From positions 1,858,501 to 1,922,500 of the forward strand of contig NZ_CP045571.1 in the NCBI RefSeq assembly GCF_009662475.1: a DNA stretch of 64,000 bases. The letters are read 5' to 3'. A program made the translations under genes and the position numbers. Under the pieces are notes generated by a model, which was not told the DNA's origin, ran no database searches, and saw only the letters and a list, made by a program, of their open reading frames with translations. The DNA is from Acidithiobacillus thiooxidans ATCC 19377 (GTDB lineage: Bacteria > Pseudomonadota > Gammaproteobacteria > Acidithiobacillales > Acidithiobacillaceae). Positions 28,521-40,018 of this stretch are shown here, one piece after another. How positions within the stretch are numbered: the stretch's first letter is position 1; the number at the start of each line of letters is the position of its first letter.

Positions 28521-29462
28521 TCATCGGGAAAGAAAACCATCCACCGCCTTGCGTACTTGCAGTGCTGCCGCCAATACCCGGCGACCCGCCATACCATCAC
28601 AAAATACCGGAGATTGACGCAGCACCGCACCCAGAAAATCTTCAATTTCTGCGGCCAGGGCATCGGTTTTAGCCAAATTGACGGCTTCATCCCGAACACC
28701 GGGAATACCTGGCACGGCGCCTTCTCCGCGATGGTAAATGTGCAGGGTATTCTGGATAAAATCCACAGAAGCGTAACGGTCCTGCCAGAAAATCCGCAAG
28801 CGCCGGGCCGGTTCGCGAACCACCCGGGAGGCCGCAAGGTTCGCCACGGTACCGTTACTGAGAGTAATCCAGGCATTGGCCATGTCGGCCTTGTCGGTCA
28901 CCGCAGCAACGCCTACCGCGCGCACATCAACAGGTTCGGCCTCGGTCAACAATAAAGTCAGATCAAGATCATGAATCATGAGATCCATGATGACATCAAT
29001 ATCCAGAGAACGGGGCTTGAACGGTGCCAGACGCTCTGCCTCCAGGTAACGCGGGGCGCCATAACCCGCCTGACGCAAATAGCGAATGGCTGGATGCACT
29101 CTTTTGATATGCCCCACAGCCAGAACCAGTTGACGTTCCTGAGCCAGGGCAATCAGGGCGTCTGCTTCCGGAATATCCAGCGTGAACGGCTTTTCAACCA
29201 GGCAATGCACTCCCGCACGCAGTGCTTCTTCAGCAACCTCATGATGGGTTGAAGTTGGGGTCGCTATGGATATGGCCTCTACTGAAGCCAGCAGCTCAGG
29301 AATACTGGCAAAAGCCCGACAGCCCAGTTCCCGGGCCACTTCAGCAGCACGATCGGGATTGGCGTCATAAATGCCTTGCAGATCGGACAAATTGGCATAT
29401 TTCTGGGCATGAAAACGACCCAGATGACCCACACCGATCACGGCTGTTTTGAGATTTTTCAT
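28521..29462 (-). CDS. gnnA: UDP-GlcNAc 3-dehydrogenase (Gfo/Idh/MocA family)
   Basis: A 313-residue NAD-dependent sugar oxidoreductase. The Rossmann motif GVGHLG is at residues 10-15, and the family signature EKP is at 90-92 within CLVEKPFTLD. HDLDLTLLL provides the substrate-site histidine. GnnA oxidises the 3-OH of UDP-GlcNAc to a ketone, which GnnB then aminates, giving lipid A with amide-linked acyl chains at positions 3 and 3'. ATG 29462 overlaps the lpxA stop (ATGA), so production is coupled to LpxA. 48 bases separate it from gnnB. Confidence 0.85.
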   Translation of the reverse strand: MKNLKTAVIGVGHLGRFHAQKYANLSDLQGIYDANPDRAAEVARELGCRAFASIPELLASVEAISIATPTSTHHEVAEEALRAGVHCLVEKPFTLDIPEADALIALAQERQLVLAVGHIKRVHPAIRYLRQAGYGAPRYLEAERLAPFKPRSLDIDVIMDLMIHDLDLTLLLTEAEPVDVRAVGVAAVTDKADMANAWITLSNGTVANLAASRVVREPARRLRIFWQDRYASVDFIQNTLHIYHRGEGAVPGIPGVRDEAVNLAKTDALAAEIEDFLGAVLRQSPVFCDGMAGRRVLAAALQVRKAVDGFLSR

Positions 29463-30241
29463 GGTCGGGTAATTCCGCGCTTGCTGTTCTGGATGAAGTC
29501 CAGCAAATGGGCGATTTCCGGGGCATCAAGACCGCGCTGGCGCACCTCTTCCATAGCATCATCCAGTCGTTGCCCGGAACGGAACAAAATCCTGTAAGCG
29601 CGTTTGATTTGCAAAATGGTCTCGCGGGAAATGCCACGCCGAGCCAGACCACGCACATTAATTCCATGAAGACTGGCATGGTTCCCGGCAGCCATCATAT
29701 AAGGTGGAATATCCAAAGGTGCCATGGTCCCCCCACCCAAAATGGCATGTGAACCTATGCGTGCAAATTGATGTACGGCAGAAAGGCCGCCCAGAATGGC
29801 ATGATCTTCAATGCAGACATGTCCGGCCAGAGTCGCCGCATTGGCCATCACCACCTGATCGCCGATGCGGCAGTCATGCGCCACATGACAATAGGCCATG
29901 AGCAGATTATGGCTACCAATCCGCGTAACACCGCCCCCCTTTACCGTGCCGCGATTCACCGTCACGAATTCCCGCAAGGTATTGTGCGAACCGATTTCCA
30001 GTGCCGTAGGTTCGCCCTGGTAACCTAGATCCTGAGGAGCTGTCCCCACTGAAGCAAACTGAAAAATATGATTATGGCTGCCTATCCTGGTCGGACCTTC
30101 CAGTACCGCATGCGCACCGATCTGACAATGAGCGCCCAGCTCGACGTGAGCACCAATCACTGCGTAAGGACCAATTTTACAATCGGCACCCACAATAGCA
30201 CCTGAATCAACAATGGCCGTAGGGTGAATATCCCTAGTCAT
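29459..30241 (-). CDS. lpxA: UDP-N-acetylglucosamine (or GlcNAc3N) acyltransferase
   Basis: A left-handed beta-helix acyltransferase that starts lipid A synthesis (260 residues; E. coli 262). Hexapeptide repeats run from residue 5 to about 180 and a helical tail follows. The catalytic histidine is His122 in HVAHDC, matching E. coli His125. With gnnA/gnnB next door the acceptor is probably UDP-GlcNAc3N. Near residue 170 the sequence is LGGGTMAPLDIPPYM, unlike the VGGCSGVAQDVPPYV of E. coli (recalled), which may bear on acceptor choice. ATG overlaps the fabZ stop by four bases. Confidence 0.94.
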   Translation of the reverse strand: MTRDIHPTAIVDSGAIVGADCKIGPYAVIGAHVELGAHCQIGAHAVLEGPTRIGSHNHIFQFASVGTAPQDLGYQGEPTALEIGSHNTLREFVTVNRGTVKGGGVTRIGSHNLLMAYCHVAHDCRIGDQVVMANAATLAGHVCIEDHAILGGLSAVHQFARIGSHAILGGGTMAPLDIPPYMMAAGNHASLHGINVRGLARRGISRETILQIKRAYRILFRSGQRLDDAMEEVRQRGLDAPEIAHLLDFIQNSKRGITRP

Positions 30242-30687
30242 GGAGCGGTTTCCCGAAGTGTCGCCATCAACAGGGCCGAAGCCACCTCATGACCATCCAC
30301 CAATGCCTGGGTTTCCATTTGCCACATTCCCGAGCGACGCCGGCTGACGTTAGCCAGCAGTTCCAGGCGATCGCCTGGAGTGACCGGTTTGCGAAAGCGG
30401 GCTTTATCAATACCGGCAAAATACACAGCAGCATTTTCACCATATTTATCTTCCGAAACAAAAGCCAGTAGAGCAGCAGCCTGGGCCAGGGCTTCAATAA
30501 TCAAAACCCCTGGCATGACGGGCATAGCCGGAAAATGTCCCTGAAAAAAGGGCTCATTTATAGTGACATTTTTGATCGCACGCAATGATTTCCCTACTTC
30601 CACATGCAGCACACGGTCCACCAGCAAAAAAGGATAGCGATGCGGTAATCGCTTCATAATATCCTGAATATTCAGTTCACTCTCCAT
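30238..30687 (-). CDS. fabZ: 3-hydroxyacyl-ACP dehydratase
   Basis: A hot-dog-fold dehydratase of the fatty acid elongation cycle (149 residues). The catalytic pair is His51 in [14 protein letters not shown] and Glu65 in [11 protein letters not shown]. FabZ competes with LpxA/LpxD for 3-hydroxyacyl-ACP, so the shared operon balances phospholipid and lipid A synthesis. The ATG lies within the last codons of lpxD (11-base overlap). Confidence 0.96.
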   Translation of the reverse strand: MESELNIQDIMKRLPHRYPFLLVDRVLHVEVGKSLRAIKNVTINEPFFQGHFPAMPVMPGVLIIEALAQAAALLAFVSEDKYGENAAVYFAGIDKARFRKPVTPGDRLELLANVSRRRSGMWQMETQALVDGHEVASALLMATLRETAP

Positions 30688-31741
30688 GAAATGGCTCTCC
30701 GTCAGTTGATGCTTGGTGCGCAGAATTTTTTTCCAGATTTTTTACCCGCCGAAATAAGGTATCCAGCCCGTCAAAGCGGGCAACAATGCGCCGCCATCGC
30801 GTAATTTCATGGGCAGGGACCACTCCCGAATAAACCCCCGGGCTGCGTAACGAATGGGTAATAGCACTTTGTCCGGCAATCACGCAGTTATCCGCTATTT
30901 CAACATGGCCGGTAATGCCAACCTGCCCGCCAATCCGGCAATGGCTGCCAATACGGGTACTGCCTGCTATTCCCGTTTGGCCGGCAATAACGGTATGCGC
31001 GCCTATTTGTACATTATGGCCGATTTGTACCAGATTATCGATCTTGACCCCGTCGGCAAGGATCGTATCGGTCAGAACACCACGATCAATACAGGTATTG
31101 GCACCTATCTCCACATCATTGCCAATCAGTACCCCGCCTATCTGGGGAATTTTCAGATATTTTCCGTTTTCTTCCGCAAACCCAAAACCATCGGCACCAA
31201 TGACCGCACCCGCGTGGACAACACACCGTTCGCCAATGCGGCAACCAGAGTAGATTTTCGCACCCGGATAAACATGGGTGCCCGCCCCTATCTGAACGTC
31301 AGCGCCCACAAATACCCCTGCCTCAAGCCAAACTCGGGCCGCGATCTGTGCCCCCGCCTCCACCTTGACGAAAGCATCCATGCGTACCTCAGGATGGATC
31401 TGTACATTCCGATCCAGTTGAGCGCTGTGATGAATACCCGGTTCAGATCGGGCCACAGGAAACAGGTACTGCATGGTTTTAGCAAAAGCCGCATAGGGGT
31501 TTTTGACAACAATGCAGTGCCCAGAAAAATCATCAGCAAATTCAGAACTGAGGATAACAGCACCAGCCTGACTGGACTGCAAACAGCTGCGCAGGCTGCT
31601 CGCCTGGAAAAAAGTAATATCCCCAGCCTCGGCAGTATCCAGAGGTGCCATGCCGGTAATCAGATATTCCGCATCACCGCGTACTTCTCCAGCAATGTGT
31701 TGTGCCAGATCCTGAAGGCGATGTGCGCTGGCTGCCCTCAT
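30677..31741 (-). CDS. lpxD: UDP-3-O(N)-(3-hydroxyacyl)glucosamine N-acyltransferase
   Basis: The second acyltransferase of lipid A synthesis (354 residues). An N-terminal uridine-binding domain (residues 1-100) precedes hexapeptide repeats at about 105-310, with His242 in [12 protein letters not shown] as the catalytic base (E. coli His239). The C-terminal helix carries [23 protein letters not shown] 31741 overlaps the skp stop by one base (TAATG). If GnnA/B are active, its substrate is the 3-amide-linked monoacyl UDP-diamino sugar. Confidence 0.95.
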   Translation of the reverse strand: MRAASAHRLQDLAQHIAGEVRGDAEYLITGMAPLDTAEAGDITFFQASSLRSCLQSSQAGAVILSSEFADDFSGHCIVVKNPYAAFAKTMQYLFPVARSEPGIHHSAQLDRNVQIHPEVRMDAFVKVEAGAQIAARVWLEAGVFVGADVQIGAGTHVYPGAKIYSGCRIGERCVVHAGAVIGADGFGFAEENGKYLKIPQIGGVLIGNDVEIGANTCIDRGVLTDTILADGVKIDNLVQIGHNVQIGAHTVIAGQTGIAGSTRIGSHCRIGGQVGITGHVEIADNCVIAGQSAITHSLRSPGVYSGVVPAHEITRWRRIVARFDGLDTLFRRVKNLEKNSAHQASTDGEPFHGE

Positions 31742-32277
31742 TATTTTTTACCTGTGGACTTTGCCGCACTTATCGTGCTGTTCATCGCTGCCACCACCTG
31801 CCCGGTTAAATCAATGGCACCACTGACATATAACACCGACTTGTCATTGAGAATGACCGTATAATGCCCGGCACGGCCAATTTGACTGACCACTTTGACC
31901 AGTTGGGTCTGAATATTCTTGAGGATCTGATTGCGTTGATAGTTGAGCGTATCCTGAGCCTGGCGCTGAAATTGCTGAAGACTGAGAATCATGCTTTGCA
32001 ATTGAGCTTCGCGATCCTGTCGCTGGGCATTACTCAAATGTGGAAAATCTTTTTCCAGCGATTTCTGAAAAGCATCTATCTGTTGGCGCTTTGCTTCTAT
32101 TTCCTTTTGCTTCGCCTCCACCTGCTTATTGAGGTTCGCCGCGCCAACCTGCGCTTCCGGAAGCTCGCGCAGGGCTTTATCAAGATCGACAAAGCCAATT
32201 TTCATGGGATCCGCCAAGGCTATCCCGGCAAACAGCAACAAACCCAGACCCAGAAGTAACTGACGCATCATACCCAT
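31741..32277 (-). CDS. skp: OmpH/Skp periplasmic chaperone
   Basis: A periplasmic holdase for outer-membrane proteins. The signal peptide is [19 protein letters not shown], cleaved before [14 protein letters not shown]. The body is a long charged coiled coil (about residues 55-125, rich in E, K and Q) that forms the tentacles of the trimer. Three ATG codons (32277, 32271, 32268) are possible; GGTGAG lies just upstream and its spacing favours the second or third. It lies 12 bases after bamA. Confidence 0.92.
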   Translation of the reverse strand: MGMMRQLLLGLGLLLFAGIALADPMKIGFVDLDKALRELPEAQVGAANLNKQVEAKQKEIEAKRQQIDAFQKSLEKDFPHLSNAQRQDREAQLQSMILSLQQFQRQAQDTLNYQRNQILKNIQTQLVKVVSQIGRAGHYTVILNDKSVLYVSGAIDLTGQVVAAMNSTISAAKSTGKK

Positions 32278-32289
32278 CTCACCGGGGCA

Positions 32290-34626
32290 TCAGAAGTTAT
32301 TACCCACAGTGAACTGCAGGGGTTGGGTAAGGTCTCCCGGCTTTTTGTCCAGAGGAATTGCCAGAGACAGACGCAGAGGCCCGAGAGGACTGATCCACAG
32401 AAAGCCTACGCCAGCTGTTGTCCGCATCTCACCCAGACTGGGGAAATAACTCGTACTGTTCGCACCGCCGAGATAAGACTGCACCCCATAAACCCAACCG
32501 CTGGCGGCAAACAGAGACATCCGGAAATTATGGTTATCTTCCAGACCTGGTAACGGAAAGTACAAACTGGCGTTAAACAATAATTCTCGTGTGCCTCCGA
32601 CGGGATAACCATCAATTTGTTCGCCCAGGGAATATGTCTGGTAACCCGGCAAGGTCGTGGGGCCACCCAAATAGTAGTTATTAAAGAAAGGAACTGGTTT
32701 GCCACCATAACCGTTTATGAAACCATATCGCCCGCTGAGCCCGCCGGTTAACCAGGAGGTAATGGGATGATAATAGTCAGCCTTGACTTCGGCCTTGTAC
32801 CATTTCAGTTTTCCCGGAGGAACAGCCGCTTTCAGATCCAGGCTGCCATAAAACCCCTTGGTCGGAAATATGGGCGAGTTGCGGCTGTCATAAACGAGGC
32901 TATTACCTACAGTGACAGCGCTGGCCGTATTCCCGAAAGTATTTACGTAAGAATTATAAATTTGCGTGCTGTCTGAAGTCAGATTAATAGTTGTATTACT
33001 GTAGCCCAAGGACATATAGTCATAGACATACTGCATGATGGGTATGCCCAGCGTACCCGTAGCGCCATAGTCAATTTCCTGATAGGGCGCAACAGCAAGG
33101 CTGGAAAGATTGGTATCATTCCGATAAAGATTAACACCCAGACTGATACCATCCGGAGTAAAATAAGGATCAGTATAAGATAGGTTGAATGCTGTGCCCA
33201 AACCGCCCACGTTGGCCGAAAAAGACAGCGCATTTCCAGTACCCATGAAATTGTTCTGGCTGATGGAACCATTGAACAAAATACCCTGCGCATTGGAGTA
33301 ACCCACACCCAGGCTAAAACTGCCAGTTGGCCGCTCACTGACATGCACATCCAGATTCATCTGATCAGGATGACCGGGAACCGGAACCGTTTTAGTATCG
33401 ATTTTATCGTAAAAACCGGTCTGCTGGAGCCGCTCCTTGGAACGCCTGATCTGCGCACCATTATAAAGAGATCCTTCCATCTGCCTGAACTGACGCCGGA
33501 CTACATAGTCACGACTGCGATCATTGCCGGTAATTTCAATGCGGCGAATGTATACTTTGCGCCCTGGGTCCACTTCAAAATTCAGTGCTACCTCGCGGGT
33601 TTTTTCATCTACCGTCGGCACCGGTGTGGTATTGGCAAAAGCATAGCCCAGATCACCCAGCTTGTTGGCAATGGCACTGTTAGTGTCGTTGATTTTTGCC
33701 CGGGAAAACACTTCGCCGGGATGGATTTCAACCAGTTTTTCCAGCTCTGGCTTGGGAATCACCAGATTCCCCGTCAAATTCACCGACTTCACATGATAAA
33801 CCGGTCCTTCATGCACATTGACCGTAATATAGACAAAACGACGATCTGGTGTGACCTGTACCTGATTGGATTCAATATCAAAATTCAGATAGCCGCGATC
33901 CAGATAGAAATTGTGCAGGGCTTCCAGGCCCTTCATCAATTTTTCCTGAGAGTAACGATCATTTTTAGTAAAAAATGAAAAGGCGTCAGGGGCACCAATA
34001 TCGAAAAGGCCACGCAAACGACTTTCACTGAAAGCGTGATTGCCGACTATGGTCACCTGCTTGATAGTAGCCTGCTCTCCCTCGTTGGCATCCAGATAAA
34101 TAGCTACGCGGTTACGTGGGAGTTTATCCACCTTGGCATGAATTTTCGCATTATAATAACCCATGCCCTCATACTGCTGCTGCAGCCCATGTACGACCTC
34201 GTCAAGCAGGGACTGATTGAAAATATGGCGGTCCACCAGACCGATGCCTTTCAGGGTTCCTTCCACTTCTTTTTTGGAAAAGGCCTTGATGCCGTGCGTC
34301 TTGATGCTGGCAATGATCGGACGTTCCTGGACGACCACCAGCAAATTGTCATCCGAGCGGGCGATAGTTACGTCCTTGAAAAAACCAGTAGAGTACAGAT
34401 CTTTAATCGCCTGCTGCGCTTTCTGGTCATCTACTTCTTCCCCGATATGGATGGGCAGGTAGTTATAGACCGTTCCAGGAGCAATGTGCTGCAATCCTCT
34501 TATCTCTATGTTTTTAACAGTGAAGGGTGTAAATGCCCAGGCTGGAGCCGTCCAAACGGCCGCCAAACAGGCAATACCCGAGGCAAGAACCAGAGGCGAA
34601 GGTGAAGTCAGGCTGAATTTTTTCAC
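32290..34626 (-). CDS. bamA: Outer membrane protein assembly factor BamA
   Basis: The central subunit of the BAM complex, which inserts beta-barrels into the outer membrane (778 residues). A signal peptide (residues 1-31, ending APAWA) is followed by five POTRA domains (about 33-435) and a 16-strand barrel. The protein ends TVGNNF with a terminal phenylalanine, as expected for a BAM substrate. ATG 34626 overlaps the rseP stop by four bases. The neighbours Skp and RseP act in the same pathway. Confidence 0.96.
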   Translation of the reverse strand: MKKFSLTSPSPLVLASGIACLAAVWTAPAWAFTPFTVKNIEIRGLQHIAPGTVYNYLPIHIGEEVDDQKAQQAIKDLYSTGFFKDVTIARSDDNLLVVVQERPIIASIKTHGIKAFSKKEVEGTLKGIGLVDRHIFNQSLLDEVVHGLQQQYEGMGYYNAKIHAKVDKLPRNRVAIYLDANEGEQATIKQVTIVGNHAFSESRLRGLFDIGAPDAFSFFTKNDRYSQEKLMKGLEALHNFYLDRGYLNFDIESNQVQVTPDRRFVYITVNVHEGPVYHVKSVNLTGNLVIPKPELEKLVEIHPGEVFSRAKINDTNSAIANKLGDLGYAFANTTPVPTVDEKTREVALNFEVDPGRKVYIRRIEITGNDRSRDYVVRRQFRQMEGSLYNGAQIRRSKERLQQTGFYDKIDTKTVPVPGHPDQMNLDVHVSERPTGSFSLGVGYSNAQGILFNGSISQNNFMGTGNALSFSANVGGLGTAFNLSYTDPYFTPDGISLGVNLYRNDTNLSSLAVAPYQEIDYGATGTLGIPIMQYVYDYMSLGYSNTTINLTSDSTQIYNSYVNTFGNTASAVTVGNSLVYDSRNSPIFPTKGFYGSLDLKAAVPPGKLKWYKAEVKADYYHPITSWLTGGLSGRYGFINGYGGKPVPFFNNYYLGGPTTLPGYQTYSLGEQIDGYPVGGTRELLFNASLYFPLPGLEDNHNFRMSLFAASGWVYGVQSYLGGANSTSYFPSLGEMRTTAGVGFLWISPLGPLRLSLAIPLDKKPGDLTQPLQFTVGNNF

Positions 34627-35978
34627 GGAGTCATCAATCTCGTAATATCGTTGTAGAAAGCGAAGGACATCAGCATCAGAAGCAGCACTATACCGATCTG
34701 TTGGGCTTTTTGCACCACCGCCGGCGAAAGCGGCTTACCTCGTACCATTTCCAGGGCGTAAAACACCAGATGACCACCATCGAGTATGGGAATAGGGAGC
34801 AAATTCAGGACCCCCAAACTGATGCTAACCAAAGCCAGAAAGGACAGAAAGGGCGCCACGCCCGCCTGAGCCGACTGCCCCGCATATTCGGCAATGCTAA
34901 TAGGCCCGCTGATATTATCCGGCGAAACAAAACCCTGCACCATCCGAACCATCATCTCCACCGTCATCCAGGACATCTGCCAGGTACTGTGCGCACCATA
35001 GATCAAGCCCTCAAGCGGCCCCCGCTGGCGTATAACGATGAGATCCTTGGGCAGGGGCGCCATGACAATACCGATCCTGCCAATCGCTTTACCCGCCTTG
35101 TCGAGAAACATTTGTGGTTTGATCTGAATGGTTTTACTGATCCCCGCAGCCGTCCGGTAAGTCATCTCCATCGTTTTGTCTGGATGCGATTCAATGTGAC
35201 GGGCCAGACTCTCCCAGCTCGGGACAGGATGATGATTAATGCCGGTAATACGATCACCGGCAACCAGTCCTGCCTGAGCGGCCGGACTTTTGGCTTCGAC
35301 CGCTCCCACAGTTGCTGGCAGGTAAGGCTCCATTCCGATGATCTTACCAACAAAGTCCGGCCCCACCGAATCTGCCTTCAGGCTTTGCAAAGGCAGAGTA
35401 TGTGTTGACAACCTGCCCTGCTCGGTAGTCTCAAGGTGTGCGGGCACCCGGGCAATGGCCGCCGACAACAAACCCATACGCATGTCTTCCCAGGTATATA
35501 CCTGCTGACCGTTCAGGGAGGTAATGCGTTGACCCGGCTGCAAATGGGCCTGAGCGGCCAGAGAATGATCATTCACCAGACCAACAATGGGAGCCAGCCC
35601 GGGAATGCCAATCCAGGCAACTCCGGCATAAGCAATGATGGCGAAAAGGAGATTGGCAGCAGGGCCAGCCAGGGCAATGAGAAAGCGTTTACCGGGAGCC
35701 AGTTGCTCAAAAGTCCGGGTACGGTCTTCAGGCATTACTTCTTCACCGGCCTGTTCACCGAGCATTTTGACGTAACCACCCAAAGGTAACGCAGCGATGA
35801 CATATTCGGTGCGATCCTTGCCCCAGCGCCGACTGATCAAAGCAGGACCAAAGCCGATGCTGAATTTCAGCACCTTCACGCCCATGAATTTGGCGACCCA
35901 GAAATGTCCGGATTCATGAATCAGCACCAGAATGCCAATTGCGAGAATAAAAGCGCCTATGGTTTCGAGTATGTGCAC
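34623..35978 (-). CDS. rseP: Site-2 zinc metalloprotease RseP
   Basis: An intramembrane protease that releases sigma-E by cutting anti-sigma factor RseA (451 residues). The zinc site HESGH is at residues 21-25 in the first membrane helix, and NLLPIPILDGGHL supplies the third ligand. Two PDZ domains lie between about residues 115 and 315. The start is GTG 35978, 12 bases after dxr; no earlier in-frame start is evident. Confidence 0.95.
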   Translation of the reverse strand: MHILETIGAFILAIGILVLIHESGHFWVAKFMGVKVLKFSIGFGPALISRRWGKDRTEYVIAALPLGGYVKMLGEQAGEEVMPEDRTRTFEQLAPGKRFLIALAGPAANLLFAIIAYAGVAWIGIPGLAPIVGLVNDHSLAAQAHLQPGQRITSLNGQQVYTWEDMRMGLLSAAIARVPAHLETTEQGRLSTHTLPLQSLKADSVGPDFVGKIIGMEPYLPATVGAVEAKSPAAQAGLVAGDRITGINHHPVPSWESLARHIESHPDKTMEMTYRTAAGISKTIQIKPQMFLDKAGKAIGRIGIVMAPLPKDLIVIRQRGPLEGLIYGAHSTWQMSWMTVEMMVRMVQGFVSPDNISGPISIAEYAGQSAQAGVAPFLSFLALVSISLGVLNLLPIPILDGGHLVFYALEMVRGKPLSPAVVQKAQQIGIVLLLMLMSFAFYNDITRLMTP

Positions 35979-35990
35979 AGTAGCCCGAAA

Positions 35991-37169
35991 TCAGGCCAAA
36001 GCAGATTCAGCGTAACGGCGCAGATGCTTGCCAGCTATCACTCTGGCCTGCTGATCAATCGCCAGAACGGCTTCCAGTTCATCCGGTGCGGCAGGTTGCA
36101 AATCGGCCAGGGTACTTTCCACAACAGCAGCAATCCGGGCAAAAGGTAAAGCCTCGTCCAGAAAAGCCTGAACCGCTACTTCATTGGCAGCATTGAGGAC
36201 AGTAGCTGCAGCACCACCCGCTTTAAGGGCAGAAAAAGCCAAAGCCAGACAAGGGAAGCGTTGCAGGTCAGGGACTTCAAATTGCAAATCTGCGGTCTTG
36301 GCCAGATCCAGTGAGGACACCCCACTTTCGATGCGCTCCGGGTAAGCCAGGGCATGAGCAATGGGCGTACGCATGTCCGGATTGCCCAGCTGGGCCAACA
36401 CCGACCCGTCTACGTACTCTACCATGGAATGGATAATACTTTGGGGGTGGATGAGTACATCAATTTGTTCTGCCGGAAGATTAAACAACCAATGGGCTTC
36501 AATCACTTCGAGCCCCTTGTTCATCATCGTCGCAGAATCTACAGAAATTTTCCGGCCCATCACCCAGTTAGGGTGCGCACAGGCCTGATCTGGAGTCACT
36601 CCCGCGAGACGCTCCAAAGGCCAGGTCCGGAAAGGACCGCCAGAAGCCGTCAAGAGGATGCGGCGCACCCCTCGGCCATCGGCAAAGCACTGGAAAACGG
36701 CATTATGCTCACTATCAATAGGCAGCAGGGTCACCTGACACGCCCGCACCCGGTCCATAAACAGCTTGCCCGCCATCACCAGACATTCCTTGTTGGCCAG
36801 GTATACCTTTTTGCCGGCTTCCACCGCAGCCAGAGTAGGCAAAAGACCAGCTGCTCCGACTATTGCGGCCATTACCTCGTCAACACCGTCCATACGGGCA
36901 ACGGCTGCCAATGCCTCGGGACCACTTTCCACATTTATTTGTTTTAGACCGGCATCACGTAACAGCACCCGGAGTTCTTGCGCTGCTTCGGGTGCTGCCA
37001 TGACGACCTGCTCAGGTTGATGGATTTTGCAGAGTGCCAGCATCTCCGCAACACGATAATTACCCGTTAAGGCCACCACCCGGAATACATCGGAATGGCG
37101 TGAAAGCACGTCCAGGGTGCTTTTCCCAATGGAGCCCGTGGCTCCGAGTATGCAGATGCCTCTTGTCAT
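35991..37169 (-). CDS. dxr: 1-deoxy-D-xylulose-5-phosphate reductoisomerase
   Basis: The second step of the MEP isoprenoid pathway (392 residues). The NADPH loop GATGSIG is at residues 9-15, and TASGGPFR and [17 protein letters not shown] form the substrate and metal site. ATG 37169 forms an ATGA overlap with cdsA; the TTG at 37178 is rejected on that basis. It is grouped with uppS, which uses isoprenoid product. Confidence 0.95.
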   Translation of the reverse strand: MTRGICILGATGSIGKSTLDVLSRHSDVFRVVALTGNYRVAEMLALCKIHQPEQVVMAAPEAAQELRVLLRDAGLKQINVESGPEALAAVARMDGVDEVMAAIVGAAGLLPTLAAVEAGKKVYLANKECLVMAGKLFMDRVRACQVTLLPIDSEHNAVFQCFADGRGVRRILLTASGGPFRTWPLERLAGVTPDQACAHPNWVMGRKISVDSATMMNKGLEVIEAHWLFNLPAEQIDVLIHPQSIIHSMVEYVDGSVLAQLGNPDMRTPIAHALAYPERIESGVSSLDLAKTADLQFEVPDLQRFPCLALAFSALKAGGAAATVLNAANEVAVQAFLDEALPFARIAAVVESTLADLQPAAPDELEAVLAIDQQARVIAGKHLRRYAESALA

Positions 37170-37984
37170 TTCCACCAACCCAGATAGTAAATCCCGGCTA
37201 CAAAAACCGGGATACCCGCGCTGATACTGTCCAGACGGTCAAGCAAACCACCGTGCCCCGGCAGTAATTGACCGCTATCCTTACGATCTGCGCGGCGTTT
37301 GAGATAACTTTCTGCCAGGTCACCAATGACTGCAAATATTGCTGTCACCACTCCCAGCAAAGCCCCTGAGCATAATACGAGAGGGTGAGCCCCCAGCCAG
37401 ATCCATGCGCCCAGTGTGCCCACAATGGCGCTGGCAAGCAAGCCACCCAGGAGGCCTTCCCAGGTTTTGCCCGGACTGACCCGTGGGATCAGCCGCCGCC
37501 GGCCCCATAGTTTCCCAAAAGTCATGGCACCTACATCTCCTGCGCTGATTATCAAAATCACCCACAAAAGTTGATGGGGGGACTGACGCTGAAGTTGCGA
37601 GGCAAACCAGAAAGCTGGCAAAAAAGCTGGCAAAAGCATAAAACCCGTAAACGGACGCTGCCAAATTGAAGCTCTATCTAGCATGCTGGGTGACACAGCA
37701 AGCATCAGCACCGCCCATAATAACCATGCGGCTACCGAAATATCTGCCAACATGGGGCCGATCAGATTATTCAACCAGAGCGGCAACAGCAAAAGAACCG
37801 CCAGTACCAGCCCCAGCAGTAAGGCAAATGGCCTGGAGAACAGGCTGAGACGACCCCATTCCTGTCCGGCAAACAGGGCGAGCAGCATTAAAAAAACCAG
37901 AAAAACCGGAGAGGAAGCCTGAAAAATCAGGACAAAAACCAGCAGCAACAAAAAGGCGGCGGTGATCAGTCGCTGACGGAGCAA
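37166..37984 (-). CDS. cdsA: Phosphatidate cytidylyltransferase
   Basis: A multi-pass inner-membrane enzyme that makes CDP-diacylglycerol (272 residues). About eight hydrophobic segments are visible, and the C-terminal signature [20 protein letters not shown] followed by GLLDRLDS is intact. The start is TTG 37984 with GGAGGG close upstream, overlapping uppS by 19 bases. The TTG start and overlap may limit its expression. Confidence 0.94.
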   Translation of the reverse strand: MLRQRLITAAFLLLLVFVLIFQASSPVFLVFLMLLALFAGQEWGRLSLFSRPFALLLGLVLAVLLLLPLWLNNLIGPMLADISVAAWLLWAVLMLAVSPSMLDRASIWQRPFTGFMLLPAFLPAFWFASQLQRQSPHQLLWVILIISAGDVGAMTFGKLWGRRRLIPRVSPGKTWEGLLGGLLASAIVGTLGAWIWLGAHPLVLCSGALLGVVTAIFAVIGDLAESYLKRRADRKDSGQLLPGHGGLLDRLDSISAGIPVFVAGIYYLGWWK

Positions 37985-38730
37985 TCGCCCTCCAGAACCT
38001 GATCACCAGTACGTCCAAAACGTCTTTGCCGATGTGCAAAAGAATGTAGTGCATGTTCCAGGGAAGCGCGATCGAAATCCGGCCAGAGCGTATCAGTAAA
38101 ATAGAATTCTGTGTACGCCAGTTGCCAGATCAGAAAATTACTGATGCGTTCTTCCCCACCCGTACGAATCAACAAATCCGGCTCGGGGCCATCGGCAAGG
38201 CTTAAATGCCGGGCAATATCCTGCTCGTCGAGCTCTTGCAGATTCAAATCTGCAGACTGAAGCGCAGCAATTGCCGCGCGTGTAGCCTGGGCAATATCCC
38301 AACGTCCACCGTAATTCACTGCGAGGTTGAGTTGCAAACGGGTATTATTTTGGGTGAGACTTTCTGCTTCTTCAATGAGCTGAAGAATATCCCGCTCCAG
38401 CGCGCTGCGATCACCGATAATTCGTAAACGCACACCGTTTTCATGCAACTTGCGGGCTTCCCGCTTCAGGAGCAAGCGGAACAGATTCATGAGCAGACGC
38501 ACCTCCAAAGGAGGCCGCCGCCAATTTTCAGTGCTAAACGCAAAGAGAGTAAGATGGGGAATATTCAAGTCTACACACGACTGAACCATCTCCCGGACGA
38601 CTTCCGCTCCTCGTCGATGACCGGCTACACGGGGTAAATGTTGCCGATACGCCCAGCGGCCATTGCCATCCATAATGACTGCGACATGCTGCGGAAGCGA
38701 ACGCGCTCCTGATCCATATGCTGCCATCAT
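37966..38730 (-). CDS. uppS: Undecaprenyl diphosphate synthase
   Basis: A cis-prenyltransferase that builds the C55 carrier lipid for peptidoglycan and O-antigen (254 residues). The catalytic aspartate lies in VAVIMDGNGRWA, and LTLFAFSTENWRRP and RTGGEERISNFLIWQLAYTE are the other family blocks. Two adjacent ATG codons (38730, 38727) could start; AGCAGG upstream slightly favours the second. The frr stop is 5 bases upstream. Confidence 0.95.
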   Translation of the reverse strand: MMAAYGSGARSLPQHVAVIMDGNGRWAYRQHLPRVAGHRRGAEVVREMVQSCVDLNIPHLTLFAFSTENWRRPPLEVRLLMNLFRLLLKREARKLHENGVRLRIIGDRSALERDILQLIEEAESLTQNNTRLQLNLAVNYGGRWDIAQATRAAIAALQSADLNLQELDEQDIARHLSLADGPEPDLLIRTGGEERISNFLIWQLAYTEFYFTDTLWPDFDRASLEHALHSFAHRQRRFGRTGDQVLEGDCSVSD

Positions 38731-38735
38731 CCTGC

Positions 38736-40018
<1,283 letters not shown>

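Noticed and set aside
30854-31864. Long plus-strand frame (336 codons) opposite lpxD and skp
   Set aside because: Antisense shadow of hexapeptide-repeat coding sequence; lpxD has full catalytic motifs on the minus strand.
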